DNA of 64,000 nucleotides from Porticoccus sp. (GCA_002733125.1 NVUM01000005.1:36076-100075), one strand, 5' to 3'. Numbered from the stretch's first letter, positions 30,526-40,546 are shown. Numbers and translations are program-made. The notes: a model not told the origin generated them from the sequence alone.

Positions 30526-31467
30526 TTACCCCTCCCGACCGCCGCTACGGTCCTGCTCGGGCTGCGCACTGTCAGCCACCCGGAAATTGAAAAGAGATTG
30601 GTCAAGCCGGTTGTAGTCAGCGTAGTCAAGCAGTTCGTACAACTCGGCCCGGGTCTGCATCTGGTCCACCACTGATAGCTGACTGCCCTCTTTGCGAATC
30701 GTCTGCAACAGCCGGTGACTCGCTCCCATCGCACTACGCAAGGCCGAAACCGGATAAATCACCAGATTGACTCCCAGATTAGCGAGTTCCTCCCGACTCA
30801 TCAGTCGCGACTTACCGAACTCGGTCATGTTGGCAAGGAGCGGCGCATCGATGGCTTTACGGAATGCCTCGAACTCCCTCTCATCTGCCAACGCTTCGGG
30901 AAAAATCGCATCGGCACCGGCATCCAGATAGGCCTTGGCCCTGTTGATAGCGGACTCAAGCCCCTCCGAAGCCCGGGCATCGGTGCGAGCCATAATCAGA
31001 AAATTGCTATCGCGGCGGGTATCTACAGCGGCCCGAACCCGGCGGACCATGGTTTGGGTATTCACCAACTGCTTGCCGTCCAGGTGCCCGCAACGCTTTG
31101 GATTCACCTGATCTTCCAGATGGCATCCGGAAAGACCGAGATTTTCCAACTCGAATATGGTGCGTGCCATATTCATGGGCTCACCGAACCCCGTATCAAC
31201 ATCAATCAGGGTGGGCAGGTTGGTAGCGCGATTGATCTGGTAGCCCCGCTGGGTGACTTCCGTGAGCGTAGTTAGCCCGATGTCTGGCAACCCTAGCTCA
31301 GCCGCAAGCACAGCACCGGAGATGTAGACGCCGTCAAAGCCAAATTGCTCAATCTGCCGGGCTCCTAGAGGCGAAAATGCCCCGGGCAATTGCAGTAATC
31401 GTCCGCTAGCCAGTTCTTGACGAAATGCTTCCCGCTTCGCACTGGCACTCTGGGTAATATTCAGCAT
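30526..31467 (-). CDS. prpB: Methylisocitrate lyase
   Basis: 'GAFSPLGARQIEQFGFDGVYISGAVLAAELGLPDIGLTTLTEV', 'LEDQVNPKRCGHLDGKQLV'. Confidence 0.95.
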   Translation of the reverse strand: MLNITQSASAKREAFRQELASGRLLQLPGAFSPLGARQIEQFGFDGVYISGAVLAAELGLPDIGLTTLTEVTQRGYQINRATNLPTLIDVDTGFGEPMNMARTIFELENLGLSGCHLEDQVNPKRCGHLDGKQLVNTQTMVRRVRAAVDTRRDSNFLIMARTDARASEGLESAINRAKAYLDAGADAIFPEALADEREFEAFRKAIDAPLLANMTEFGKSRLMSREELANLGVNLVIYPVSALRSAMGASHRLLQTIRKEGSQLSVVDQMQTRAELYELLDYADYNRLDQSLFNFRVADSAQPEQDRSGGREG

Positions 31468-31476
31468 AATTTTTCC

Positions 31477-33000
31477 TCAGAAAATCCCGTAACCGTCAGG
31501 GCTGCTATTGGAAAGTTCGACTAGATCCGCAACTACTGACAGGCCCATTAACTCCTCGCCGCGCAGCTCCGGTAGCCGCTGTACCAGCTCAAGGAACCGA
31601 CGTTGTTCCTCGCCCGAAACAATGCCCTCCACCAAGGTAGTGAACTTGTTGATATACTCTTTGCGACCGAAAGGGCGGGCTCCCAGAGAGTGGGCATTAG
31701 CCACCGCCAGCTCTCCTTTCAGTTTTTCTCCAGATTTGAAAATGATCTCTACCCGTCCGCCGAATGCTTTCACGTTAGGGTCTTGGGAGTGATAACGCTC
31801 GGTCCAGGCGGGATCCTCGACGGTACGGATCTTGTGCCACAACCGCACCGTATCTTCATGCCGCGCCCGCTCTGGGGTGTAGGAGTCCACGTGGTGCCAG
31901 CGACCGTCCTGTAAGGCCACTGCAAAGATGTACATGATGGAATGATCCAGGGTTTCCCGGGAGGCATTAGGATCCATCTTCTGCGGGTCGTTGGCCCCGG
32001 TACCGATGACATAGTGGGTGTGGTGACTGGTGTGGATGACAATTTCCTCAACGGCATCGAAATCGTCGATCTGTTCACGGAGATCAAAAGCCAGGTCAAT
32101 AAGTGCCTGACTCTGGTATTCGGCGGAATGCTCCTTGGTATAGCTGTCGAGAATGGCGCGCTTGGCTTCACCCGATGCTGGAAGAGGAATGGAGTAATTC
32201 GCGTCCGGCCCGTCCAATATCCAGGCAACCACGCTGTCCTCTCCTTCGTAGATAGGCGATGGAGCGCCTTCGCCGCGCAGACAGCGATCCACTGCTTCAA
32301 TGGCCAGCTTGCCGGCATGAGCCGGGGCATAGGCTTTCCAACTGGAGATTTCCCCCTTGCGAGACTGCCTTGTGCTCACTGTGATGTGCAGTGCCTGCTG
32401 AATGGACTGATAAATCACCTCTGTCTCCAACCCCAGCAAGGTGCCTATGCCTGCCGCGGAGGAGGGCCCGAGATGGGCGATGTGATCGATTTTGTGCTTG
32501 TGCAGGCAAATACCCTTTACCAGGTTGATCTGGGTTTCATAGGCTGTGGCGAGACCACGAATAAGATCGGCCCCGTTGCACCGCATTTGCTGTGCAACCG
32601 CCAGCAACGGTGGAATGTTGTCGCCGGGATGCGAATAATCCGCCGCCAGAAAAGTGTCGTGGAAATCCAGCTCCCGCACCGCGGTCCCGTTAGCCCAGGC
32701 AGCCCACTCTGGACTTACCCGCATACTTGCTGGCAAACCAAATATGGTGGCGCCTCTGGCGCCGGGGTGACTGGAGTGGGGATGGGCAACAGCCATGGCC
32801 CTCGCATTGGCCACCGGGCGGCGATTGATCGCAGCCAAGGCAACGGCAGCGTTGTCGATGATTCTGTTGACCACCATCTCGGTGACGTCGTCGTCTACCG
32901 CCACTGGGTCCGCAGCCATGGCGGCAATTTTCCACGCAAGCTGATCTTCCCGTGGCAAATCTGTTTTAGAGGGGTAAACCCTGAGGTTATGGTTTTGCAT
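31477..33000 (-). CDS. prpD: 2-methylcitrate dehydratase
   Basis: MmgE/PrpD family; '[32 protein letters not shown]'. Confidence 0.95.
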   Translation of the reverse strand: MQNHNLRVYPSKTDLPREDQLAWKIAAMAADPVAVDDDVTEMVVNRIIDNAAVALAAINRRPVANARAMAVAHPHSSHPGARGATIFGLPASMRVSPEWAAWANGTAVRELDFHDTFLAADYSHPGDNIPPLLAVAQQMRCNGADLIRGLATAYETQINLVKGICLHKHKIDHIAHLGPSSAAGIGTLLGLETEVIYQSIQQALHITVSTRQSRKGEISSWKAYAPAHAGKLAIEAVDRCLRGEGAPSPIYEGEDSVVAWILDGPDANYSIPLPASGEAKRAILDSYTKEHSAEYQSQALIDLAFDLREQIDDFDAVEEIVIHTSHHTHYVIGTGANDPQKMDPNASRETLDHSIMYIFAVALQDGRWHHVDSYTPERARHEDTVRLWHKIRTVEDPAWTERYHSQDPNVKAFGGRVEIIFKSGEKLKGELAVANAHSLGARPFGRKEYINKFTTLVEGIVSGEEQRRFLELVQRLPELRGEELMGLSVVADLVELSNSSPDGYGIF

Positions 33001-33040
33001 TGTTCATCCTTACTGCAGGCTCGTGAATATTGTAAAAATA

Positions 33041-33142
33041 GTATTTGCAAATATTGCAATAACCTATAACCTTTTGATGAATATATGTTTATTGTTATAT
33101 AAATTCGCAATCATCGGGGCAATATTGCAAATAATTGCGAAT
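33041..33142. promoter_or_regulatory. Putative operator array in the prpD / scfR-like divergent intergenic region
   Basis: Palindromic TATTTGCAAATA (33042-33053), ATTGCAAT, ATTCGCAAT, ATATTGCAAAT and AATTGCGAAT elements; TTTGCAAA-type sites are known for RamB/PrpR-class regulators. Confidence 0.5.
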
Positions 33143-33181
33143 GTCGACTCCGGTAACGGAACAACCCAGGAAGTCAAAGCC

Positions 33182-34624
33182 ATGACCAGAAAACTGTTTA
33201 TCGGTCCCCGCCTGCGCAGGCTGCGGACACAGCACTATCTCAACCAAATCCAGTGCGCCGAAAAACTGGGTATTTCTCACAGCTATTTGAATCAGCTGGA
33301 AAACAACCAACGCCCCATGAGTGCCTCTGTTCTTATCAAGGTGGCATCCACATTCAACGTGGACATCGGCCGTTTCGCCGATGACAGTGACGAACAGTTG
33401 GTCGCCGAGCTCAACGACGCCCTAAGAAGTCAGGCCGCCAAGGCCGACAACATCAACTGGCAGGATTTACAGGCTTTCGTCCAGCAGCAACCGGATCTGG
33501 CAGCCGTGTTTGGCGAGCTATATCGGCAGTACACCCGCTTACAAGATGAACACAGCCAGGTTGTCAGCCGTTTTTATGGCGAGCAACAGATCCCGCAACT
33601 GGCCCCACTACCCCACGAAGCCGTGCGCGATTATTTTTATCAGCACAACAACCATATCGATACCCTCGACAGAGTTGCCGAGGAACTGTTTTCCAATACC
33701 GGATTCACCATCGAAAACCTTCACCACAACCTGCGGGAATATCTGAAGGAAGAGCTTGGGATTACCGTGTCTTTCCCTCACACGGCCGATTCCGGCACCC
33801 TCCGCACGTTCGACCGCGAAACCCGGGAACTGAAGCTGTCAACCAACCTGACCCGTGCCCAACAGACGTTCCAGATGGCCACACAAATAGCGTTCAGCAA
33901 ATTTCTGGGGACGCTGGATGATCTGTGCGACGATGCTAGTTTCTCCCTTGATCAGGCGCGCAATCTCGCCCGCATCGGGCTGGCCAACTATTTCGCTGGC
34001 GCCCTGGTAATGCCCTACAGCCCATTTTTAAAGGCCGCCGAAACCTGTCGCTACGACATAGAAGCCTTGCAGAACAGTTTTCAGGTCTCCACGGAACAAG
34101 TCTGCCACCGCCTCAGCACCCTGCAACGTCAAGGCAACAGGGGCGTACCATTCTACTTTGTGCGTGTAGATCAGGCAGGCAATATCTCCAAACGGCAAAG
34201 CGCCACCAGCTTCCACTTCGCCCGTACCGGGGGTGCCTGCCCCCTATGGAACGTGCATGAAGCATTTTCCTTTCCCCAGCAGGTGCTTACCCAAGTGGCG
34301 GAAATGCCCGATGGCCAGCGCTATTTCTGCATCGCCCGTCAGGTGAGCCAGGGCGGCGGTGCGTACCGCGCCCGGGCCAAGCGTTTTGCCGTGGGGTTGG
34401 GTTGCGAATTGGAGCATGCTCACCGGCTTGTCTATGCCGACGGCCTGGATCTAGGCAGTCCCGCGCTGACGGTACCCATCGGTCCGGGTTGTCGCGTTTG
34501 CCCCCGACAGGACTGCCCCCAGCGCGCTTTCCCTCCAGCCGGACAGGCACTGAATGTGGATATCAGCCGCCAGCAATTTGCCCCCTACGGCTTCGCTGAA
34601 GAAGCCTGCGAGCCGGTGGCATAG
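33182..34624 (+). CDS. Short-chain fatty acyl transcriptional regulator (ScfR/RamB/PrpR-like, XRE HTH N-terminus)
   Basis: HTH 'PRLRRLRTQHYLNQIQCAEKLGISHSYLNQLENNQRPMS'; C-terminal Cys cluster 'GCRVCPRQDCPQRAFPP'; divergent from prpD. ORF-track start 33023 lies in the operator array; 33182 has an upstream AGGAAG. Confidence 0.85.
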   Translation: MTRKLFIGPRLRRLRTQHYLNQIQCAEKLGISHSYLNQLENNQRPMSASVLIKVASTFNVDIGRFADDSDEQLVAELNDALRSQAAKADNINWQDLQAFVQQQPDLAAVFGELYRQYTRLQDEHSQVVSRFYGEQQIPQLAPLPHEAVRDYFYQHNNHIDTLDRVAEELFSNTGFTIENLHHNLREYLKEELGITVSFPHTADSGTLRTFDRETRELKLSTNLTRAQQTFQMATQIAFSKFLGTLDDLCDDASFSLDQARNLARIGLANYFAGALVMPYSPFLKAAETCRYDIEALQNSFQVSTEQVCHRLSTLQRQGNRGVPFYFVRVDQAGNISKRQSATSFHFARTGGACPLWNVHEAFSFPQQVLTQVAEMPDGQRYFCIARQVSQGGGAYRARAKRFAVGLGCELEHAHRLVYADGLDLGSPALTVPIGPGCRVCPRQDCPQRAFPPAGQALNVDISRQQFAPYGFAEEACEPVA

Positions 34625-34740
34625 CGTTCGCGTGCTGATCCGCACCCGGCCGGCACTTTGGGTTTACAATCCACAAAACACCATATATGCTACACAAAGC
34701 TGTCCGAACACCCATATTTAGTATTTTTAGCTTATCTTCC

Positions 34741-34918
34741 TAATGGTGTTCCTAAGAGGGAATCCGGTGCAAATCCGGAACTGACGCGCAGCGGTATAGG
34801 GGAACGAAAGCGACAGGCCCGGCAATGGCCGGGCAGGCACTGATCATTGATTGGGAAGCCGTCGCCGTAGGTTTGTGCGAACAGGAGCGCATTGCCCCCA
34901 AGTCCGAAGACCTAGCAG
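34741..34918 (+). ncRNA. Cobalamin (B12) riboswitch upstream of nrdAB
   Basis: Core 'GGGAATCCGGTGCAAATCCGGAACTGACGCGCAGCGGTATAGGGG' and terminal B12-box-like 'AAGTCCGAAGACCTAGCAG'; ~125 nt before the nrdA start. Confidence 0.9.
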
Positions 34919-35043
34919 CTTCTTTGACTTCAGTCCTCGCGATCCGGGACGGTGAAGCGCCGCAGGCCGTTTGTGCCCGTCTGCCAACTTCCGTCCCCCG
35001 CGAGAAACCCTAACTTCGCGCAACAAGTAAAGGACGGAATCCC

Positions 35044-37845
35044 ATGTCAACCACAGCCACCACTATTCCCAGTCCACTGGACGAACAACTGCCACCCAGA
35101 ACCCCGACCACCGTCAACCTGCAGATCATCAAGCGTACCGGTGACGCCGTGTCCTTCGACGCCTCGAAGATCTCCATCGCCATGACCAAGGCGTTCCTGG
35201 CGGTGGAGGGCCAACAGGCCTCCGGCTCCGCCCGCGTGAAAACCACAGTGGAGGAAATCACCTCCAATATCGTGAAGCGACTCAAACAGCGGATGCCGTC
35301 GGGGGGCAGCATCCAGATCGAGGAGATCCAGGATCTGGTGGAACTGGGGCTGATGCGCCACGGCTTCCAGAAGGTCGCCCGCTCCTATGTGCTCTACCGG
35401 GAGGAGCACAGCCGCCAGCGCGCTCAAACCGAGCTGCCCAAGAACGAGGACAACATCCGGATGCTGGCCAAGAACGGCGACGAACAAGTACTGGATCTGG
35501 CCGGGGTGGACAGCGTAGTGCGTTGGTCCTGTGAGGGTGTTGCCGACGTTGACGCAGAAAGGCTGGTGGCAGGGGTACGCAAGTCCCTGTTCCACGGCAT
35601 GAAGGCCAGCGATGTAGCCACTGCGATGGTCATGACCGCACGCCCGCTGATCGAAACCGAGCCGGGTTACTCCTTCGTCAGCGCCCGGCTGTTGCTGAAT
35701 GCGCTTTGGAGCGAGGTGGTGGAGCACCTCGGCGTGGCTGGCGCCTCCGACCAATATCGTGAGGAGGACTATGACAAACTGTTTCCCGCGATAATCCAAG
35801 GCTGCGTGGAGCAGGAATTGCTCTCCCCCACCCTGCTGGAATTCGACCTGGAGCGACTGGGCGCTGCGCTCAAGCCGGAGCGGGATTGTCTCTTCACCTA
35901 TCTCGGCCTGCAAACCCTCTACGACCGCTACTTTATCCACAACGATAAAGCCCGACTGGAACTGCCCCAGACATTCTTTATGCGGGTTGCCATGGGCCTG
36001 GCGGTGCGGGAAGACGACCCCACCGCCCGCGCCATTGAGTTCTACGAAGTACTCTCGCGCTTCGACTACATGACCTCCACCCCCACCCTGTTCAATGCCG
36101 GCACCCTACACCCGCAACTCTCATCCTGCTATCTGACAACAGTGCCGGATGATCTGGGAGGTATCTACATGGCACTCCGGGATAACGCCCTGCTCTCCAA
36201 ATGGGCTGGCGGCCTGGGCAACGACTGGACCCCGGTGCGCGCCCTGGGCGCCCACATCAAGGGCACCAACGGCCAGTCCCAGGGTGTGGTGCCCTTTCTG
36301 AAAGTGGTCAACGACACCGCCGTGGCAGTGAACCAGGGCGGCAAACGCAAGGGCGCGGTATGCGCCTATCTGGAGACTTGGCACCTGGACATCGAGGAAT
36401 TCCTGGAGCTGCGCAAGAACACCGGCGACGAGCGCCGTCGCACCCACGACATGAACAGCGCCAACTGGATTCCCGACCTGTTCATGAAGCGGGTGTTCGA
36501 GGAAAGCGACTGGACCCTGTTCTCCCCCAGTGACGTACCGGACCTCCACGACCTCTACGGCGGTGCCTTCGAGGAGCGCTACCTGCACTACGAAAGCGAG
36601 GCCCGGGAAGGCAGGCTACCCCTCCACAAGACCATCCCCGCCACACAATTGTGGCGCAAGATGCTGTCCATGTTGTTCGAGACCGGCCACCCCTGGATCA
36701 CCTTCAAGGACCCGTGCAACATCCGCTCGCCCCAGCAGCACCGGGGTGTGGTGCACTCCTCCAACCTGTGCACGGAGATCACCCTCAACACCAACGACGA
36801 GGAAATCGCCGTCTGCAATCTGGGCTCCATCAACCTGGCCAACCACATCCGCGACGGCGAACTGGACCAGGAGCACCTGTCCCGCACCATCGGCACTGCC
36901 GTGCGTATGCTCGACAACGTGGTGGATATCAATTTTTATGCGGTAGACAAAGCACGGGATTCCAACTGCCGCCACCGCCCCGTCGGTCTCGGGCTGATGG
37001 GTTTCCAGGACGCACTCTATGCGCTGAATATTCCCTACGCCAGTGTCGACGCAGTGCATTTCGCTGATCAGTCCATGGAGCTGATTAGCTACCACGCCAT
37101 CACCGCTTCCGCCCGATTGGCACAGGAACGCGGGGCTTACGAGAGCTATCAGGGCTCCTTGTGGGATCAGGGCATTCTGCCCATAGACTCCCTCAAGTTG
37201 TTGGAACAGCAACGGGGGAGCGAATACTGCACTCTGGACACCAGCAGTCACCTTGACTGGCAGCCGGTAAGGGAACTGGTAGCCCAACACGGTATGCGCA
37301 ACTCCAATGTGATGGCCATTGCGCCCACGGCCACCATTTCCAACATCATCGGTGTCTCACAATCCATTGAACCCACGTTCCAGAACCTGTTCGTGAAATC
37401 CAACCTGTCAGGGGAGTTCACAGTGATCAACCCCTGGCTGGTGGACGCACTGAAAGAGAAAGGCCTATGGGACGAAGTAATGGTCAGCGACCTCAAGTAT
37501 TTCGACGGCTCCCTGCTACCCATCGACCGTATCCCGGACGACATCAAACTGCTTTTTGCCACCGCGTTCGACATCGACGCCCGCTGGCTGGTGGAGGCCG
37601 CCGCCCGCCGCCAGAAATGGATCGACCAAGCCCAGAGTCTCAATCTGTACTTGGCGGAGCCCTCCGGCAAACGGCTAGACAACCTGTACAAGCTGGCCTG
37701 GTCACGGGGCCTGAAAACCACCTACTACTTGCGTTCCCGGGGCGCCACCCACGAGAAGGCTGTCGACGCCACGTCAACAACCGAAGCCGCGTCCGAACCC
37801 AAGGTTTGCTCCATTCTCGATCCCGACTGCGAGGCCTGCCAATAA
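35044..37845 (+). CDS. nrdA: Class Ia ribonucleoside-diphosphate reductase alpha subunit
   Basis: N-terminal ATP-cone 'IIKRTGDAVSFDASKISIAMTKAFLAVEG', 'MTSTPTLFNAGTLHPQLSSCYLTTV', 'NLCTEITLNTNDEEIAVCNLGSINL', C-terminal Cys pair 'CSILDPDCEACQ'. Confidence 0.97.
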   Translation: MSTTATTIPSPLDEQLPPRTPTTVNLQIIKRTGDAVSFDASKISIAMTKAFLAVEGQQASGSARVKTTVEEITSNIVKRLKQRMPSGGSIQIEEIQDLVELGLMRHGFQKVARSYVLYREEHSRQRAQTELPKNEDNIRMLAKNGDEQVLDLAGVDSVVRWSCEGVADVDAERLVAGVRKSLFHGMKASDVATAMVMTARPLIETEPGYSFVSARLLLNALWSEVVEHLGVAGASDQYREEDYDKLFPAIIQGCVEQELLSPTLLEFDLERLGAALKPERDCLFTYLGLQTLYDRYFIHNDKARLELPQTFFMRVAMGLAVREDDPTARAIEFYEVLSRFDYMTSTPTLFNAGTLHPQLSSCYLTTVPDDLGGIYMALRDNALLSKWAGGLGNDWTPVRALGAHIKGTNGQSQGVVPFLKVVNDTAVAVNQGGKRKGAVCAYLETWHLDIEEFLELRKNTGDERRRTHDMNSANWIPDLFMKRVFEESDWTLFSPSDVPDLHDLYGGAFEERYLHYESEAREGRLPLHKTIPATQLWRKMLSMLFETGHPWITFKDPCNIRSPQQHRGVVHSSNLCTEITLNTNDEEIAVCNLGSINLANHIRDGELDQEHLSRTIGTAVRMLDNVVDINFYAVDKARDSNCRHRPVGLGLMGFQDALYALNIPYASVDAVHFADQSMELISYHAITASARLAQERGAYESYQGSLWDQGILPIDSLKLLEQQRGSEYCTLDTSSHLDWQPVRELVAQHGMRNSNVMAIAPTATISNIIGVSQSIEPTFQNLFVKSNLSGEFTVINPWLVDALKEKGLWDEVMVSDLKYFDGSLLPIDRIPDDIKLLFATAFDIDARWLVEAAARRQKWIDQAQSLNLYLAEPSGKRLDNLYKLAWSRGLKTTYYLRSRGATHEKAVDATSTTEAASEPKVCSILDPDCEACQ

Positions 37846-39008
37846 TGAAAAGCCCTCAGACCCCAACACTTTCCCAATGGGACGATCCGCTGCGACAGGC
37901 GGTGCCAGCAGCCAATCGCTCACTGTTCATGCAACATGGGTACGCCCCCGAACTACACCAGGCTCAGGTACCCGACGTCTGCCACGCCCTGGAACTGGTG
38001 CAAAACCTGCCGCCGGTGAACCCAAACGACAAGCGCATCGTGAATGGCAACACCGATATCAACCAACTGGCGCCGTTCAAGTACCCCTGGGCCTGGGAAT
38101 TTTTCTTGAACGGCAACAAAAACCACTGGACGCCTCTAGATATCAACATGGCCCAGGATGTCCACGATTACCACCACAAGCTCACCACTGAAGAAAAGCA
38201 CGTTTATGAAAACGTACTGGCCTACCTCACCACTTCCGACATCCTCGCCATGCGCAATATCGGCTTAGCAGTGATGGAGAAAATGAGTGCACCGGAACTG
38301 CAGATCTACCAGGCGCGCCAGGTGTACGAAGAGGCATTGCACACATGGACCTACCAGCACTGCATCGAGACCATCGGACTCGACCAGAGCGAGATCTATA
38401 ACCGCTACCGGGTGGTACCCGCAATCTACGGCAAGATCCGCATGGCCAACCAGCGATTGGAACGGGTAATGCGCGCTGACTTCGACCTACGTAACAGGGA
38501 CAATCTGGAAGAGTTTGCCATGTCTTATCTGTTCTTTGCCGCCGTGTTCGAGGGGTGTTGGTTCTACAACGGGTTCAATCCCATCTTCGCGCTGCAGCGA
38601 CGGGGATTGATGAAGGGCACCGGTGAACAATTGCAGTACATCCTACGGGACGAGGCCCTTCACAGCGCCTTCGGCATGAAAGTAGTGGAACAGCTGCTTA
38701 TAGAAGAAAAACTCGTCCTAGACCCAAAAAGAGTCCAGGAAATGTGGGACGAATCAGAAGCCGCTGAACATGCCTACGCAAAATATATTCTGGCTGATCC
38801 TATCCTCGGCTACAGCGCCGACGACCACATTGGCCAATTCCACTTTGTCGCCAATCGTCGGTCTCGACAGATGAAAATGCCCGAACCTTTTCCCGGTGCC
38901 AAAGAGCGGCTGGACTGGCTCAGCGAGCAGGCCAGCTTGCGCAAGGAGAAGAACTTCTTCGAAACACGGGTTACGGAATACCAAACAGGCGTTTCGTTGA
39001 GTTGGTAG
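37845..39008 (+). CDS. nrdB: Class Ia ribonucleoside-diphosphate reductase beta subunit
   Basis: 'YPWAWEFFLNGNKNHWTPLDINMAQDVHDY', 'YEEALHTWTYQHCIETIG', 'ILRDEALHSAFGM'. True start 37845 overlaps the nrdA stop (TAATG). Confidence 0.96.
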   Translation: MKSPQTPTLSQWDDPLRQAVPAANRSLFMQHGYAPELHQAQVPDVCHALELVQNLPPVNPNDKRIVNGNTDINQLAPFKYPWAWEFFLNGNKNHWTPLDINMAQDVHDYHHKLTTEEKHVYENVLAYLTTSDILAMRNIGLAVMEKMSAPELQIYQARQVYEEALHTWTYQHCIETIGLDQSEIYNRYRVVPAIYGKIRMANQRLERVMRADFDLRNRDNLEEFAMSYLFFAAVFEGCWFYNGFNPIFALQRRGLMKGTGEQLQYILRDEALHSAFGMKVVEQLLIEEKLVLDPKRVQEMWDESEAAEHAYAKYILADPILGYSADDHIGQFHFVANRRSRQMKMPEPFPGAKERLDWLSEQASLRKEKNFFETRVTEYQTGVSLSW

Positions 39009-39326
39009 CTAATATTCAACTGGACAGCAAACTTGATGATACCTACTTGGATTTAAGAAAACTGAACTTCTCTTTGATAACGTCAAAAGCTGTCTTGATA
39101 TTGGTCTCGCTTCCGGGATTAAGCCCGTCTGGACTTATCCCGGAAAGGCTGACGCTCCTAGACTGCTAAAACTGAGCTGACCGAGCCCTTCAAGCTGACG
39201 TTGCTTCCTCGGATTATTGAAGCGCTCAATGCAGTAAAAAAATATCAGCCCTGGCCTCTGATCGGCAGACAAGTTCAAGAAGTATCGCAGATGCCAAGGT
39301 ACCCAATGATATTCGTCATTCGAGGC

Positions 39327-39608
39327 TTAAAATGTCGGTTTTTCCCTTGGCGGCGTGTACGGCACCTCTCCATCACCGAGAAACGCCTTGGTATTGGCCA
39401 CCCCAACGATATTGCAGAGTTCATCACCCAGCTTTGCACGGTTGATCCGACACTGCTCACGCAGCTCCTTACGTCGCTCGGGGTTGGCCAGCAGCGATTC
39501 CACCGTATCGGTGAGAGGCACATCAGCGGATGGCTCTTCAGTCGAAGCGGACTTCTCGCCGCAGGCACTCAACAGAACGACAAACAGCAATAGGCTTAAA
39601 CGCTTCAT
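39327..39608 (-). CDS. eexN: EexN-family entry-exclusion lipoprotein
   Basis: MKRLSLLLFVVLLSACGEKS (lipobox LSAC) ... 'LLANPERRKELREQCRINRAKLGDELCNIVGVANTKAFLGDG'. The ORF track over-extends the start to 39953. Confidence 0.85.
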   Translation of the reverse strand: MKRLSLLLFVVLLSACGEKSASTEEPSADVPLTDTVESLLANPERRKELREQCRINRAKLGDELCNIVGVANTKAFLGDGEVPYTPPREKPTF

Positions 39609-39610
39609 GA

Positions 39611-40546
39611 TCAATTTTCTCCCATGGTATCGGATGTGAATGAGTCCCCCTCGTGCGAGGGATCGCCGCTTATCGGAGTGACGCGCCCAATAAATCTTCG
39701 AAGGGTTTCGGATGGCTCGGAATCCCGCCGCAACAACCAGGTTGTTAGCACCTGTGATCGTCCCGCCAGAGGCCTGGCCACCACCTCCTCTCGACGGGAC
39801 GCGGCGAGGTGAGAAGCGCCCACCAGTGCCAGCGCATATCCTGCCGCCACCAGCGTCAGCATCAGGTCGTGGGAGGAAACCTGCTCCACTACCAAAGGCT
39901 CCCGGTCCGCGCTGCGCAGGATACGACGGATCTGATGGCAGTGGCCTTCGCATGACAGGGGATCGCAGGCGACCAGCGGATGACGCAGCACCTCGTCCAG
40001 CGGTATGCGCTGGTAGGCCAACAGCGGGTGCCTGGCCGGCACCGCCACGACAAGAGGGTCACTCCAAGCTGGCACCGCCACAATGCCATCCCCGACCTCG
40101 GCGGACTGTGCGAAGCCCACATCATAAAGATCTTCGTGCAGGCCCCTGAGCTGTTGCCCCAACGGCACCTCAAACAGGCGAATATCCACTTGCGGCTCCT
40201 CCTCTCGACTCTGGGCCAATAGCGCCGTGAGACGCGGAGGCGTAATGCCGTCGGACAGCGCCACGCGCAATTGGTCATGGAAGCCTGCGGCGGCAGCTTG
40301 CACACTGCCCCGCGCCTGATCCAGTGCAGTAAAGACACGCGGCACATGTTTCAAAAACAGTTGACCGGCCCGCGTCAACCTCGTACTGCGGGTGGTTCGG
40401 TTAAACAGGCGAACCCCGAGCTCTTCCTCAAGCTCCTTTATCGCCCGGGACAAAGGCGACTGCTCGATATGCAGGCGTTCCGCCGCACGAGCGAAATGCA
40501 ATTCTTCAGCGACAGCGAGAAAGCAGCGCAAATGACGTAGCTCCAT
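39611..40546 (-). CDS. LysR-family transcriptional regulator of ICE backbone type
   Basis: 'MELRHLRCFLAVAEELHFARAAERLHIEQSPLSRAIKELEEELGVRLF'; adjacent to eexN and relaxase. Confidence 0.9.
   Translation of the reverse strand: MELRHLRCFLAVAEELHFARAAERLHIEQSPLSRAIKELEEELGVRLFNRTTRSTRLTRAGQLFLKHVPRVFTALDQARGSVQAAAAGFHDQLRVALSDGITPPRLTALLAQSREEEPQVDIRLFEVPLGQQLRGLHEDLYDVGFAQSAEVGDGIVAVPAWSDPLVVAVPARHPLLAYQRIPLDEVLRHPLVACDPLSCEGHCHQIRRILRSADREPLVVEQVSSHDLMLTLVAAGYALALVGASHLAASRREEVVARPLAGRSQVLTTWLLRRDSEPSETLRRFIGRVTPISGDPSHEGDSFTSDTMGEN

Noticed and set aside
28757-30616. 619-aa plus-strand ORF
   Set aside because: Antisense across the biotin carboxylase and prpC, which are strongly supported on the minus strand.
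31942-33069. 375-aa plus-strand ORF
   Set aside because: Antisense to prpD; spurious.
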